A stretch of DNA of 64,000 nt from Aquilaria yunnanensis (GCA_039654915.1 CM077593.1:38224501-38288500), one strand, 5' to 3'. Counted from the stretch's first letter, positions 43,949-54,758 are shown. Notes: generated from the sequence alone by a model not told the origin. A program made the numbers and translations.

Positions 43949-46900
43949 TTAGGCGTAGAATTTTTTCAGGGCGTCTGAATGCCAAGTGTTTTTCAATTCT
44001 ACGCCTTCGGCGTCGCCAAGCTTGTACATGCCTTTTCGTACTTCGGCGAGAACCAGATAAGGTCCTTCCCAATTTGCACGAAGTACTCCGTGAGATGGCC
44101 TTCGGGGTGCAAAGTCGGCCTTCCGGAGAATGAGGTCTCCTTTTTTGATTTCTTTTGGCCTGGCTTTTAAGTTGATAGCCGCGGCCACTCTTTGCTGGAA
44201 AGCTTTTCTTCTCAGCTCGGCTATTTCTCTGTGTTCGGCCACAAGGTCGAGCTTAGTTCTCAGACCGAGGTCATTTCCACCTTCATCAAATACTTGCACC
44301 CGTATTGAAGGCTGAACTATCTCTATCGGGATAATGGCCTCTGTTCCGAAGACGAGTGAGAAGGGAGTTTCCCCTGTGGCTCTTCGTGGCGTCGTTCGGT
44401 AGCTCCACAATACACTTTGGAGTTCTCCTGGCCATTTCCCCTTGGCTTCCCCAAGTCTCTTTTTCAGGCCATCTTTTATGGTCCTGTTTGATACTTCCAC
44501 CTGCCCATTGTTTTGGGGGTGAGCTACTGGGGCGAAGTGCATCTTTATTCCGAGGTCGCTGATGAATTCCTGGAATCCTTTGTCTATGAACTGGGATCCA
44601 TTATCAGCTACTAGTACCCTCGGTATGCCAAATCTGCATACGATGTTCTTCCATACGAACTTCTGCACTTCTTTTGCCGAGATAGTTGCTAGTGGTTCTG
44701 CCTCTACCCACTTTGAGAAATAGTCCACCGCAACCACGCAGAATTTCACGCCTCCGGGCGCTGTGGGGAGTGGCCCAATAAGGTCTATACCCCAGACTGT
44801 GAAGGGCCAAGGATAGTCTGCCGACGTTACCATTTCCGAGGGTATCCTCTGGATTTTTGCATGTCTCTGGCAACTACCGCACTTCTGGACGAACTGCCTT
44901 ACGTCCTTTCTCAGGGTAGGCCAGAAGTATCCTTGGCGGAGTATCACTGCTGCAAGGGCATCAGTTCCAATGTGCGAGCCGTACATGCCTTCGTGAACTT
45001 CTTCGAGGACCACCTCAGTATCCTCTTCGCCCACACATCTCTGCAGCGGATTTGCATATCCTTGCCGATATAACTCTTCACCAATCAGGAAGAATCTTCC
45101 GGCGCGTCTTCGCAGTCTTGCAGCATTGCCGGTGTCTTCGGGAAGCTCATTCTCTGCGAGGTATCTCTTTATGGGGTCCTTCCACCCTGTTCCCGAGGTC
45201 ATTACGCTTAGCACGGAGATGCTTGGATGGTCTAGCACCTCGGTGTATGTTTTGGACTTCGCTAAGCAATCTGCCTCAGTGTTATTCCGCCGGGGTACAT
45301 TTTCGATCCGCACGGCGTCAAACTCTTGGATGAGTTTTGTTACCAGCTCGTGGTATTTTGCCAAGATTGGGTCCTTCGCCCCATAATCTCCTGCCGTCTG
45401 CTGAACTGCCAGCTGGGAATCGCTGTGAGCCCTTAAGTTTCTCACGCCAATCTTTCTAGCCAAGCGTAATCCCGCTATGAGGGCTTCATACTCAGCCACA
45501 TTATTGGTGACGTTGAAGCTGAACTTGATAGCCTTCATCACCTCTAGGCCTTCGGGTCCTCTGATAACTATTCGAGCTCCCTGGTGTTCGGACCCCGAGG
45601 CTCCGTCAACATGCAAGGTCCATTCTGGCTCACCTTCTTTCGGATCAGAGTGGCTCTCCTCAGCGGTGGGTACTTCGGCGATAAAATCTGCCAATGCTTG
45701 GGCTTTTATGGCCTTCCGAGGGTCATACGTGATTTCGTGTTCGCCAAGCTCTATGCACCACTTGGAGAGCCTCCCCGAATGATCAACTCTCTTCATAACA
45801 TCCCGTAGTGGTAGACTACTTCGGACGATGATGGGGTGAGCCTGGAAATATGGTCGCAGTCTTCTTCCTGCAAGCACCAAGGCGTATATAGCTTTTTGAA
45901 GCAAAGGGTACCTAACTTCGGCGCCAAGCAGGGACTTGCTGACGTAGTAGACCGGCCATTGTTTCGGCCCTTCTTCTTTCACCAGGACAGAGCTCACGGC
46001 CTTTTCTGTGACGGCGAGGTACAGTACGAGGGGTTTTCCCTCCCGAGGTTGTCGCAGAGTCGGCAGGCTGGCCAGGTAGACTTTGAGTTCTTCCCAGGCC
46101 TTTTGGCAATCTTCATCCCAAGGGTGATTGTTTCTTCCGAGGTCGCCTTCCATCTTTGCTGCCTTTGTGAGGACTTTGAAGAAAGGTCTACACCTATCTC
46201 CGTACCTGGAAATAAACCTGCTCAGAGAGGTTATTCTTCCGGTTAGTCTCTGCACGTCTTTGACTGTGGTAGGAGTTCGGAACTCAAGCAGAGCCTTAAT
46301 CTTCTCAGGATTGGCGTCGATGCCTCTTTCGGATACCATGTACCCAAGGAATTTTCCCGAGGTCACGCCGAAGATACACTTCTCGGGATTAAGGCGAATC
46401 CCGAAGGCTCTGAGCTTTTGGAAGGTTTCCTCCAAATCTGCAATGTGGTAGCCAGGCAGCTTGCTTTTGACTATCATATCATCAACATATACCTCCATGT
46501 TTCTCCCCATTTGGTCCTTGAAGACCTTGTTCATCAGTCTCTGGTAGGTGGCTCCTGCATTTTTGAGCCTGAAGGGCATTCTGAAATAGCAGTACGTTCC
46601 TCCCTCGGTGATGAAGGCAGTTTTCTCTTCATCTTCGGGGTCCATCCTTATCTGATGGTAGCCGCTGAAGGCATCTAGGAAGCTCAGGAGCCCGTATTCG
46701 GCCGTTGAATCTACCAGTTGATCTATTGGCGGGAGGGGAAATGAGTCTTTCGGGCAAGCATCGTTCAAGTTTCTGAAATCAATGCACATCCGGAGTTTGC
46801 TGCTGCCTTCTTTTGTGGCGATGACCACGTTGCTTAACCATTCGGGGTATTTTACCTCCCTGATAACTTCAGCATCCAATAGGCGCTGGACTTCAATTTT

Positions 46901-49246
46901 CACGAAGTTGCTTTTGTGGGCTGAGATGCTTCGTTTCTTTTGCCTGATAGGTTTTGCTTCCGGGCTTACTTTGAGGCTGTGCTGTATTATGCCAAGGTTC
47001 ACTCCTGGCATGTCTTTCGGCGAGTAGGCAAACAGATCTTTATTTTTCAGCAGAAAGGATACAAGATTTTCCTTATCACCTTTGGCCAAGCTCTTCCCTA
47101 TTCGGGTAGATTGCCCTGGGACAAGATCTACTACTTCCGTTTCTGCTTCTGCGGGATCTCCTTCTTTGCCTTTCTCCTGCGCCTTTGCCTCCACCGTTTG
47201 TGTAGAGTTGTTTGCCGGAGCCTTTCGTGCTTTTACAAACACCTTTCTTACCTCGGCTTGGTCGATGAAGACCTCTGCATCTCCATCCTTGGTGGCGAAT
47301 GTGACAGTCAAGTACTTCACATCGGGGCGAATGTGCAGGTTCCCCTGAGTCTGCCTTCCAAGGATGGCGTTGTACGAAGACGGGACGTCCATGACGATAA
47401 ATCCTGCCATTGTGGATGCGTACAACTCAGCTGCTCCGTCTACCGAAGTGCCTTTCATCATCAAGGGGAGGTCGATCCATCCGAGGACGGGTAGTTCGGA
47501 TGGCCCAACGCCGAAGGTGGGCGTGGTGACAGGTTTAAGCTCGCTGCTGGAGATGCCCAAGCTCGGCAGTAAGTGCGAGAATAGGACGTCAGCAATTGAG
47601 CCATCATCAAGCAACACTCTCTTGACGTCCCAGTTCCCTATTCTCGCCATTATCAGCAGCGGGTCATCGTGGGGGAAGACGAAGGTGGAGCCATCTTTGT
47701 GAACCAGTTTCTTTGATGGACTTTGATACTCCATAACTGCAATTTCTCTGGCCTTCCGCTTTCTTTCCGAGGATGGGAGCCCCGTGGTGATGGTTTGGAT
47801 GACCCCTACTGGAGGTGGAAGGTGCCTTTTCGGACTTCTGTTTCTCCGCCTGTCGGAGTCATAGTCCTCGTTTTCGGCCCTCTCTTCCTCCTCTTTTCTG
47901 CCTTTTGGGGAGGGCATCCGCAGGTATTTGCGAAGTTGGCCCTGTTTGATCAGCGACTCTATGTACTTCTTCAGCTGGAAGCAGTCTTCGGTGTCATGAC
48001 CGTGGTCGCGATGAAACTGGCAGAACTTCTTGGCATTCTTCTTATTATCGGCGGCCATGGCCTTTGGCCGCCAAATCTGCGTCCCTTGCCTTTCCAGCGC
48101 CATGAGAATGTTGGTCCGTGTCGTGCTCAAGGGGGTGAAACTTTGAGGTTTCCTTCCTCGCATTCGCCGTGGTCGGCCTGTGTGTTCAGAAAGATGCCGA
48201 GCTTGCTGACTGGACCCTTCGGCGCGGTGATGATCAGACTTCGGCCCCGCCATCCTCAATTCCTTGGCTGTCATGTGCTGCTCTGCCCTTCGGTAAAATT
48301 CTCCGAGGGTCTCCGGGGGGTCCTTTGAGAACTCGTAGAACAGCTGTGAGTCACGCCGAAGGCCCCGTGTCATAGGGAGGATGCGGATTTCGGGCCGGAA
48401 GTCTGGGACGCTGAGTGCTTCCCTGTTGAATCGTTCGACATAGTCTCGGATTGTCACTTCGTTTCTCTGCTCTATGTCGAACATCTGCACAGGCATTTTG
48501 GCCGTCGGCTTGCTCCCAATGAACTGCTGGGTGAAGGCTGTGGACAACTCCTGGAACTCAGTGATAGTCCCCGGGGGCAAGGAATTGTACCATGCTGTTG
48601 CTGGGCCCGTGAGGGTGACTTCGAAGCATTTGCACATGGTAGCGTCATCAGCTCGGTGCATTATCATGCTCCGTCTGTACTTCGTCAGATGGGCCTGTGG
48701 ATCAATCTGGCCATCATAGATCTCCAGGCTAGGCACTCTGAAGTCGCCTGGCATAGCTGCCTCAACGACGGCGCGAATAAACGGGGAGCCATCTTCGCAT
48801 AATGCCCCCGACAGCCTGCCCCAAACGGGTTTTCTGGTCACTTGCTTCTCCACTCTGTCCAGCCGTGCCAATATCCTTTCCATAAGCGCAGTGGCGCTAG
48901 GACCATTTTCGCGGGAGGGAGATCGACGGCGCCTCTTCGGGGAGCGAGTTCGGCGCGGAGGGGTCAGGGACCTCGCCTCGGGCGACGAACTGCTTCGCTG
49001 TGAGACTCTCGGTCGCTTGGAGCCGGTTTGTCCCACAGGCCATTTCCCGAGGGCTATATCTTCTGTGGATGATTCTCCGCGAGGCTCTCCACTTCCTGAA
49101 CTGCGGTGTGTAGACTTGGGGTTTCTCTCCCGAGGGCGTGCTGATGAGGAGGGTTTCTGGGCCTGTGACTGCTGTGGCCATCTTTGGTCGATCTGCTGAG
49201 TCACTTCAGCAACGACCGAGCGCTGAAAGTCCCTCAAGAAGCTCAT
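43949..49246 (-). CDS. Tat-G gag-pol polyprotein, open frame of 1,765 aa
   Basis: One uninterrupted frame encodes the proteins for capsid assembly, processing, reverse transcription and integration. Approximate residues: gag core 185-330; C-x2-H-x4-H-x4-C finger 407-421; protease with LLDDGSIADVLF near 545; reverse transcriptase about 790-985 with YVDD near 918; first RNase H 1060-1145; second RNase H 1208-1295 (DGAS, NNVAEYEALIAGL, AHSDSQL); integrase zinc region 1420-1460; catalytic D, D, E near 1487, 1549 and 1583. The ancestral start is the ATG at 49447 in the LTR, but a TAA at 49384-49386 (CAA in Tat-E) separates it, so I use the first downstream ATG, at MSFLRDFQRS. The usual MPFGL motif of reverse transcriptase reads MPFRL here, so activity is doubtful although the frame is open. 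Confidence 0.9.
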   Translation of the reverse strand: MSFLRDFQRSVVAEVTQQIDQRWPQQSQAQKPSSSARPRERNPKSTHRSSGSGEPRGESSTEDIALGKWPVGQTGSKRPRVSQRSSSSPEARSLTPPRRTRSPKRRRRSPSRENGPSATALMERILARLDRVEKQVTRKPVWGRLSGALCEDGSPFIRAVVEAAMPGDFRVPSLEIYDGQIDPQAHLTKYRRSMIMHRADDATMCKCFEVTLTGPATAWYNSLPPGTITEFQELSTAFTQQFIGSKPTAKMPVQMFDIEQRNEVTIRDYVERFNREALSVPDFRPEIRILPMTRGLRRDSQLFYEFSKDPPETLGEFYRRAEQHMTAKELRMAGPKSDHHRAEGSSQQARHLSEHTGRPRRMRGRKPQSFTPLSTTRTNILMALERQGTQIWRPKAMAADNKKNAKKFCQFHRDHGHDTEDCFQLKKYIESLIKQGQLRKYLRMPSPKGRKEEEERAENEDYDSDRRRNRSPKRHLPPPVGVIQTITTGLPSSERKRKAREIAVMEYQSPSKKLVHKDGSTFVFPHDDPLLIMARIGNWDVKRVLLDDGSIADVLFSHLLPSLGISSSELKPVTTPTFGVGPSELPVLGWIDLPLMMKGTSVDGAAELYASTMAGFIVMDVPSSYNAILGRQTQGNLHIRPDVKYLTVTFATKDGDAEVFIDQAEVRKVFVKARKAPANNSTQTVEAKAQEKGKEGDPAEAETEVVDLVPGQSTRIGKSLAKGDKENLVSFLLKNKDLFAYSPKDMPGVNLGIIQHSLKVSPEAKPIRQKKRSISAHKSNFVKIEVQRLLDAEVIREVKYPEWLSNVVIATKEGSSKLRMCIDFRNLNDACPKDSFPLPPIDQLVDSTAEYGLLSFLDAFSGYHQIRMDPEDEEKTAFITEGGTYCYFRMPFRLKNAGATYQRLMNKVFKDQMGRNMEVYVDDMIVKSKLPGYHIADLEETFQKLRAFGIRLNPEKCIFGVTSGKFLGYMVSERGIDANPEKIKALLEFRTPTTVKDVQRLTGRITSLSRFISRYGDRCRPFFKVLTKAAKMEGDLGRNNHPWDEDCQKAWEELKVYLASLPTLRQPREGKPLVLYLAVTEKAVSSVLVKEEGPKQWPVYYVSKSLLGAEVRYPLLQKAIYALVLAGRRLRPYFQAHPIIVRSSLPLRDVMKRVDHSGRLSKWCIELGEHEITYDPRKAIKAQALADFIAEVPTAEESHSDPKEGEPEWTLHVDGASGSEHQGARIVIRGPEGLEVMKAIKFSFNVTNNVAEYEALIAGLRLARKIGVRNLRAHSDSQLAVQQTAGDYGAKDPILAKYHELVTKLIQEFDAVRIENVPRRNNTEADCLAKSKTYTEVLDHPSISVLSVMTSGTGWKDPIKRYLAENELPEDTGNAARLRRRAGRFFLIGEELYRQGYANPLQRCVGEEDTEVVLEEVHEGMYGSHIGTDALAAVILRQGYFWPTLRKDVRQFVQKCGSCQRHAKIQRIPSEMVTSADYPWPFTVWGIDLIGPLPTAPGGVKFCVVAVDYFSKWVEAEPLATISAKEVQKFVWKNIVCRFGIPRVLVADNGSQFIDKGFQEFISDLGIKMHFAPVAHPQNNGQVEVSNRTIKDGLKKRLGEAKGKWPGELQSVLWSYRTTPRRATGETPFSLVFGTEAIIPIEIVQPSIRVQVFDEGGNDLGLRTKLDLVAEHREIAELRRKAFQQRVAAAINLKARPKEIKKGDLILRKADFAPRRPSHGVLRANWEGPYLVLAEVRKGMYKLGDAEGVELKNTWHSDALKKFYA

Positions 49247-49383
49247 GGTGATTACCAGAAGGCGGTCTTCCTCGGGCGTAGAAGTCTCTGGGAGTGTCTG
49301 CTCAGCGGCCGGTTGTATCTCAGGCGCGGACGAGGACCTTGGGAGTCCCTTGTCCTTAGAATGCCGAGTCTCAATGACGGCGA

Positions 49384-49447
49384 TTTACGAGCGGGTTCCC
49401 ACAGACGGCGCCAAATGATGGCCTGGGGCCTCATCGTTGTGAGTCAT
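49384..49447 (-). pseudogene. Detached N-terminal gag leader of Tat-G
   Basis: From ATG 49447 the frame reads MTHNDEAPGHHLAPSVGTRS through the LTR end and primer site, then meets TAA at 49384-49386. Tat-E has glutamine there. The remaining frame to MSFLRDFQRS is open but no longer joined to this start. Confidence 0.75.
49398..49415 (-). other. Primer-binding site of Tat-G
   Basis: The minus strand reads TTTGGCGCCGTCTGTGGG, identical to Tat-E, immediately inside the 5' LTR. Confidence 0.8.
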
Positions 49448-50282
49448 GATGACTGTTGAGGAGACTTCTAGGAGGAAGAACGCCTGGAAGGTGGATCGCC
49501 CCAAGGAGAGTACCTGAAAAGCTGGAAAACAGGGTTAGGAGGCCCCCGGAGTGTTTTTCCAGGGGGGGAGCCTCCGACGCCCAAGTCAGTGGTGGCCGGA
49601 AAAAGGAGAAAGTCACTAGCTCAAAGAGAAAGGCAGAAAAGTCTCGCCTGGTATTTTCTCAGAGTGTGGGAGCTGTATCTCCGGCAAACCAACCTCCTGT
49701 CAAGTATTTATTTCCTGTATATGTAGGAAAACCTAGCCCGTTCAGATCATGACACGTGTGCGGTCAGATGCTCCTGAACTTCTGGGCGTAGGGGACAGAT
49801 AGTTGGTAACCAGATGGCCTCGAGCCTTTTGCTGAGACGGGCCATGATGTGCTTCTGATGGCGTCTGCGCGTCAGGGCGACTTTTTACGTCTGTAGTGGG
49901 ACGTGTCAGAGGCTTCCTTAAATGCTTCCATAAATGCTCCTGCCATACTCCCGAGGACCCTGGGCGAGGTCGTCCTCTAGTTCGGACAGAGCCTCTTCGG
50001 GAAGCATACCCTCAGTTCGGGGGTTCCCAGTTCCAGGGGGTTCCGCCTTCGGGGATATCATGTTCGGGCAGCAATGTCTGGTGCCACTTTTCCGAAGGCG
50101 CGCTGTTCACAACCTTGGGGGGCGAATAGAGTCCTCAAGTTTTACTGGCGTGCCGAGGCTCGGAGCTCTCCGGCTATCTCCTGAGGTGCATGACTCCACC
50201 TATTCCCGGGAAGTGCCAGTTCTTCTGGCCATTGTTGTGGCAGGGTGTTCGACCAGATTGAGGCGATAGCCTTTGGCTATCA
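49416..50282 (-). repeat. 5' LTR of Tat-G (867 bp)
   Basis: On the plus strand it runs TGATGGCC to GGCTATCA. The G-box is at 49753-49758. The TATA position (about 49716-49724) is changed relative to Tat-E, reading GTATATGTAGG on the plus strand, which may weaken the promoter. It is the same length as the 3' LTR with scattered substitutions. Confidence 0.92.
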
Positions 50283-50290
50283 GGTATTTC

Positions 50291-51706
50291 TGTTAGTGTT
50301 GTGCCCAAAAGCCAATCATGAGATGATTGTATTTTTTGCACATTGAGTCATGATATTTATTAAGGCATTAATCCAGCAAATATGTTTGTTGTTTTGTTTC
50401 TGCGTAACTTAACAAACATAATTGTAACCCTAGAATGATGATATTCTTAAACGTCCCCAGTCTAGTATTATTATGTAGCGGGTCACAATAATACAGAATG
50501 ACTAGCATATGTGGAGACTAACATGAGATACATAGTCTACATATGGGTACAAGTTGGAGAACTTGTGTACTAGACTGACCCACCATGAGAACACTACATG
50601 GATAATTATATGAGTGTCATAAGTGATTCTCATAGTGATCAGGGTATATGTAGTCCTTCGACCTAAGATCATCAAGGTTCCCTACATGTGAGTCACATAC
50701 TTTGATACTTTCCTCTGTTGCTCGTAACTGAGTGAACTTGAAGGAGGTCATTGGGTATGTCACATATCATGCGGAGGGATTTGTATGATCAAGATAGGAT
50801 TTGTCCCTCCTATGTAACGGGAGTGATATCTTCGGGCCCCTTGATAGAGTAAGACTTAGAAAAATGCATGGCCATGCTCGGATGAGTTGATATACGATAT
50901 CAAGTTCATCAGTTTAAGTTGGTCTACTCGGTAATCAAGAAACCAAAGATTGGGCTATACGAGAGTGACACATTCCATGTCTCGTGCTTAGTCTTGATAT
51001 CTTGGACAAAGGGACAATGGCATATATCCGTGATGATCATAAAGGTTTAGTCGAATCATCGACAATCTTGTCACTTGGGTAGCAATGATGTGTTGCTAGA
51101 CACCGCTCATTGCTTATGATCATAAATGTGATTTATGATCATTCCCAACGTGATAAGAGCCTATTGGGTCGCACACATAAAGCTATTTGGATCATTAGAG
51201 TGCATGGGCTAATTATTTGGGTTATGGTTTCACTTTAATTTTGTATTAATAATGGGCCCAAGAGTTGAGCCATTATTAAGCCCAAAATTAAATCCTAATT
51301 GGATTAGGGCTTTGAAACCCATTAGGCCTGGAAGTTGAGTCTCACTATAAATACAAATTCTAGTGAGAAATTCGCAGGTCTCCTTGCCCTAGCCTCCCAA
51401 AAGGACAGCCGCACTCTTCTCTTGCAATTCCTTGGAGGACACAAGCTAGCACTGCCAGCGCAAGAGAAACGCATCTGCTGGGATGTGGTGGAAGCGTGGT
51501 GATCCTGAGAGGCTCGTGTGGATACCATAGAGAGCTTGAACACGTCAACTGTTCAGGTTTTTTGATTTGACTCAACAGTTGAGTGAGAGATCTCAACCGA
51601 AAATTAGGTATAAAAATTTTTGAACACCCGGTTTACCCCGTTTCACTTGGATCCTGGAGGGTTTCGGTTAAATTCCGCTGCGCTGTTTGGCTCCCGAAAC
51701 CCAACA
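50291..51706 (+). mobile_element. S6: solo LTR of the 1.4-kb family in Tek-H
   Basis: The 1,416-bp unit runs TGTTAGTGTTGTGCCC to CGAAACCCAACA with the perfect duplication ATTTC (50286-50290 and 51707-51711). TATAAATA lies at 51346-51353. It begins eight bases from the Tat-G LTR edge. Confidence 0.95.
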
Positions 51707-53276
51707 ATTTCAGCTGGAATCTTCTAGAAAAGTGCAGGAAGCACTAGAGGTTGAGGATGCAGGCAGAGAGACTGGTCAGCAAAGGACTAGCAGGAGGGCC
51801 TTAAAAGGTACTATTTACCTTATTGGCCAGTTCGTGTCCGCTTTGTTTGATATTGGAGCTTCATTGTCCGTAATATCTAATAGCTTGGTTAAGGCCATGA
51901 ATCTAGAAGTAAAATATATGACCAATATGTACTTGGTAAGAACAGCTGGCAATGAAGTTTTATTTGCCTATCACATGGTTGAAGACTGTGAGATCCAAAT
52001 ACACAAGCTGAAACTGAGAACAAATCTCATAGTGCTAGAGACACATGACTATGATGTGATCTTAGGCATGAACTGGTTAGGAGAGAATAAAATAGTTATT
52101 GATTGTCATGCTAGACAATTAATAATGCCTGGTGGTATACCATATGACCTAGATTAGTCCTTCGGGTTAGCCATGGACTACCAGTTGGAAGTGTTGAAAT
52201 TAGTAACTCTAGGAAGTGAACATGAATGCTTGGAACTCAATGACCAGGAAGTGGATGATGAACTTAAGCAAATACCTATAGTTCAGGATTTTCCAGGAGT
52301 TTTTCCTACAGACCTACCTGGATTACCACCCCTGAGGGAGGTGGAGTTTGAAATTAAGCTGGTACCAGGAGCAGCAATAGTATTCACTGTTCCATATAGA
52401 ATGGAATTACCTGAGATGGTAGAACTCAAGAAACAGTTCGTTGAACTACTTGAAAAAAGGTTCATTAGACCCAGTGTGTCTCCTTGGGGAGCACCTGTGT
52501 TGTTTGTGAAAAACAAGGATGGAACCCTTAGACTCTGTATTGATTACAGAAAACTAAATTTATTAACCGTAAAGAACAAGTATCCTCTCCCAAGGATAGA
52601 AGATTTGTTTGATCAGTTGAAGGGAGCAAAAGTGTTCTCCAAAATAGATTTGAGATCTGGATATTTCCAGGTAAGAGTAAGGGAGGATGACATACCTAAG
52701 ACTGCTTTCAGGACTAGGTATGGACACTTTGAGTATATAGTAATGCCATTTGGGCTTACTAATGCACCTGCATTCTTTATGGACTTAATGCAAAGGGTGT
52801 TCAGAGCACACCTAGACCACTTGTGGTGGTGTTTATTGATGATATTTTGGTGTACTCAAAAGATGAGGAAACTCATAAAGAACACCTTAAAGTAGTGTTT
52901 AGCTTGCTCCAAGAACATAAGCTTTATGGAAAGTTGAGTAAATGCAAATTCTGGACTCAAGAAATTGGGTTTTTGGGTCATATAATAAATGATCAAGGGT
53001 TGGCTGTTGATCCTGAAAAGTAAGGTCAATCCTGGATTGGAAACAGCCCCAGAGTGTGAGGGAAGTTAGAAGCTTCCTGGGGTTGGCTGGCTATTACAGA
53101 AGGTTTGTACCAAAATTTTCTGTTCTAGTAGCACCTATGATTCAATTAACCAGAAAGAACTAGAAGTTTATCTGGGAAAAAAATGCGAAGAAAGCTTTCA
53201 AGAGCTAAAGAAGAGACTGACTACAGCTCCTATACTAGTCCTACCAGACCCTGAAAAGGAATATGAGGTGTATACT
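51707..53276 (+). pseudogene. Tek-H protease and reverse transcriptase, decayed
   Basis: The protease block has LFDIGASLSVISNSLVKAMN, with the catalytic DTG changed to DIG, and VILGMNWLGENKIVIDCHAR. A TAG at 52155 separates it from reverse transcriptase, which includes [21 protein letters not shown] and [13 protein letters not shown] frame shift near 52820 precedes [20 protein letters not shown], and another stop lies at 53021. The RNase H lead-in ([15 protein letters not shown]) follows to 53276, where Tek-I interrupts at EYEVYT. Confidence 0.88.
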
Positions 53277-54105
53277 TGACACGATCCCCGTGCCCCTGCC
53301 CGGGATACCCTGTGAGCGTTTGTCTCACGGTGGATTGTAATTGGCTAGCTGGTTATGTGTGTGGATTAAATCCAATGCTACTAGTTGATTAACCTAGAAA
53401 TGCAATATGTATGCACTTATGCTTTGACTTGGTTTATTAAAACCATAAAACATTTAATCATTTAGACATTTAGCCGGCTAGGTAAAATTCTATATAAATA
53501 AATACAAAAGGCCAAAGCATATCAAAATCAACCTTTGAGTGATTAACTACACATACACCGCTCGTGAAAGCATTTATACATAAGTAACTAATGCTCTCAC
53601 CCAGAGAACAATCCCCTGAGTCAAGGACTCTTTATAACATAAATACTGGAGGCAAAATAAAGTACTGTATCAAAATACAAGACTTTGCTGAGATCTTTTA
53701 CCCTAGCTCCCACTTTGGACTCCTGTCCCAGTGGCGAGTCTCACAAGTCCTGTGCCAAGTGCTACTAGGCTCTGCAGCCAAAGGAAGAAGCAAGTTAGTA
53801 CCACAGCCTGACCAACAGACCAATTAAACACTTAAGTAGGCTAGAAACTTAAAGTTTCTCAACTACCGTACCTTTACACACAAAAAGGTACTACCGTGAT
53901 AATCCTCAGCGATTATCCGGTCCTGCTGCTTCAGACTCTGCATAACAAACAGGGAGTGAGAATTCAACATTCTCAGTAAGGGTCTTCGATGTACCTGCAA
54001 GAAAAATTACTAGGACTCTGGCTGCGAGCTCACACAGCATGAGGGTACTAGTCATATATATATATACTAGGCCGGTAGACCTCTCCTCAAGTAGTCCTCT
54101 GTATC

Positions 54106-54211
54106 AGGCCAAGTGCAATCACTTAGCAACCTGACACATATACAGGCCAAGCGCCATCACTTAGCAACCTGACATATAGGCCAAGCGCTATCACTTAGCA
54201 ACCTATCATAT
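54106..54211. repeat. Short tandem repeat in the Tek-I LTR, three units
   Basis: AGGCCAAGCGCCATCACTTA followed by GCAACCTGACATAT and variants occurs three times in a row, at 54106, 54144 and 54178, with a unit of 34-38 bp. Confidence 0.8.
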
Positions 54212-54631
54212 GGCTCAAGGGCGAACCTTAGCAAGCCTCATTCAAACATAGAACCTCTCACCTAATTGTTATGCAGGGGAATTTATGATGGGACTTGTAG
54301 ACTAGGCCGCAGGGCCTCTTTGATGTAAACTAGATGAACAAGGTTTCGCCTCGTGGCCTCGTGGCTCCGGCACGGCTAGGCCGACGAGGGTTCTAAACCT
54401 CTCACCTGAGCTATTGATAGCTAATTAAGTTCAATTGCAACATTTGTTTCCTTACTTGTTGCCTAAGCAACTTACTTACCTCAAACAGTTCAAGAAAACT
54501 CATACTTCCGGTGGGACTTTCGGAAGTTTCGGAGTACCATCGGGATCCTCGGACCCTTAGGCACGTTCCGAGCCTTCCGTAGTCTCGGTCGGGTCAACGC
54601 AGCAAAAAGTCAAACCCTCCATTTTTAGGTG

Positions 54632-54758
54632 TTGGCGCCGCGTCGCCAAAGGCAAAAGGGATTGGCGACGCGTCGCCAACGAGCAGACGCTCTGTGAAGA
54701 AAAAATTGAATTGGCGACGCGTCGCCAATTTTCGGGCCAATTGGCGCCGCGTCGCCAA
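54632..54758. repeat. Cluster of four GC-rich palindromes in the Tek-I LTR
   Basis: TTGGCGCCGCGTCGCCAA at 54632-54649 and 54741-54758, and TTGGCGACGCGTCGCCAA at 54662-54679 and 54711-54728. The cluster starts about 1.03 kb from the LTR start, as in Tek-D. Confidence 0.9.

Larger units (their letters stand above)
39143..50282 (-). mobile_element. Tat-G: complete Ty3/gypsy Tat-lineage retrotransposon with open gag-pol
   Basis: The element is 11,140 bp with two 867-bp LTRs, primer site at 49398-49415, one 1,765-codon gag-pol frame, a tandem-repeat region, an antisense gene and the polypurine tract next to the 3' LTR. It is closely related to Tat-E along its length. The flanks disagree: GTTAG on the left lies in Tat-C protease, GGTAT on the right lies in Tek-H gag. 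The element's ends are therefore not those of one simple insertion. Confidence 0.93.
50283..53276 (+). mobile_element. Tek-H: chromovirus fragment, 5' part lost, interrupted by S6
   Basis: Only 50283-50290 and 51707-53276 belong to it. Joined, they read VFQLESSRK and continue through protease and reverse transcriptase, equivalent to VFQIESSRK of Tek-J. The gag and 5' LTR that should lie to the left are absent and replaced by Tat-G. On the right, Tek-I is inserted at 53276; any remainder lies beyond the window. Confidence 0.85.

Noticed and set aside
47723..48328. A 201-codon plus-strand frame inside Tat-G
   Set aside because: It is the mirror of the conserved gag sequence on the other strand; the gag reading has the known motifs.
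54054..54068. AT dinucleotide run in the Tek-I LTR
   Set aside because: A short simple repeat without further context; no functional reading is warranted.
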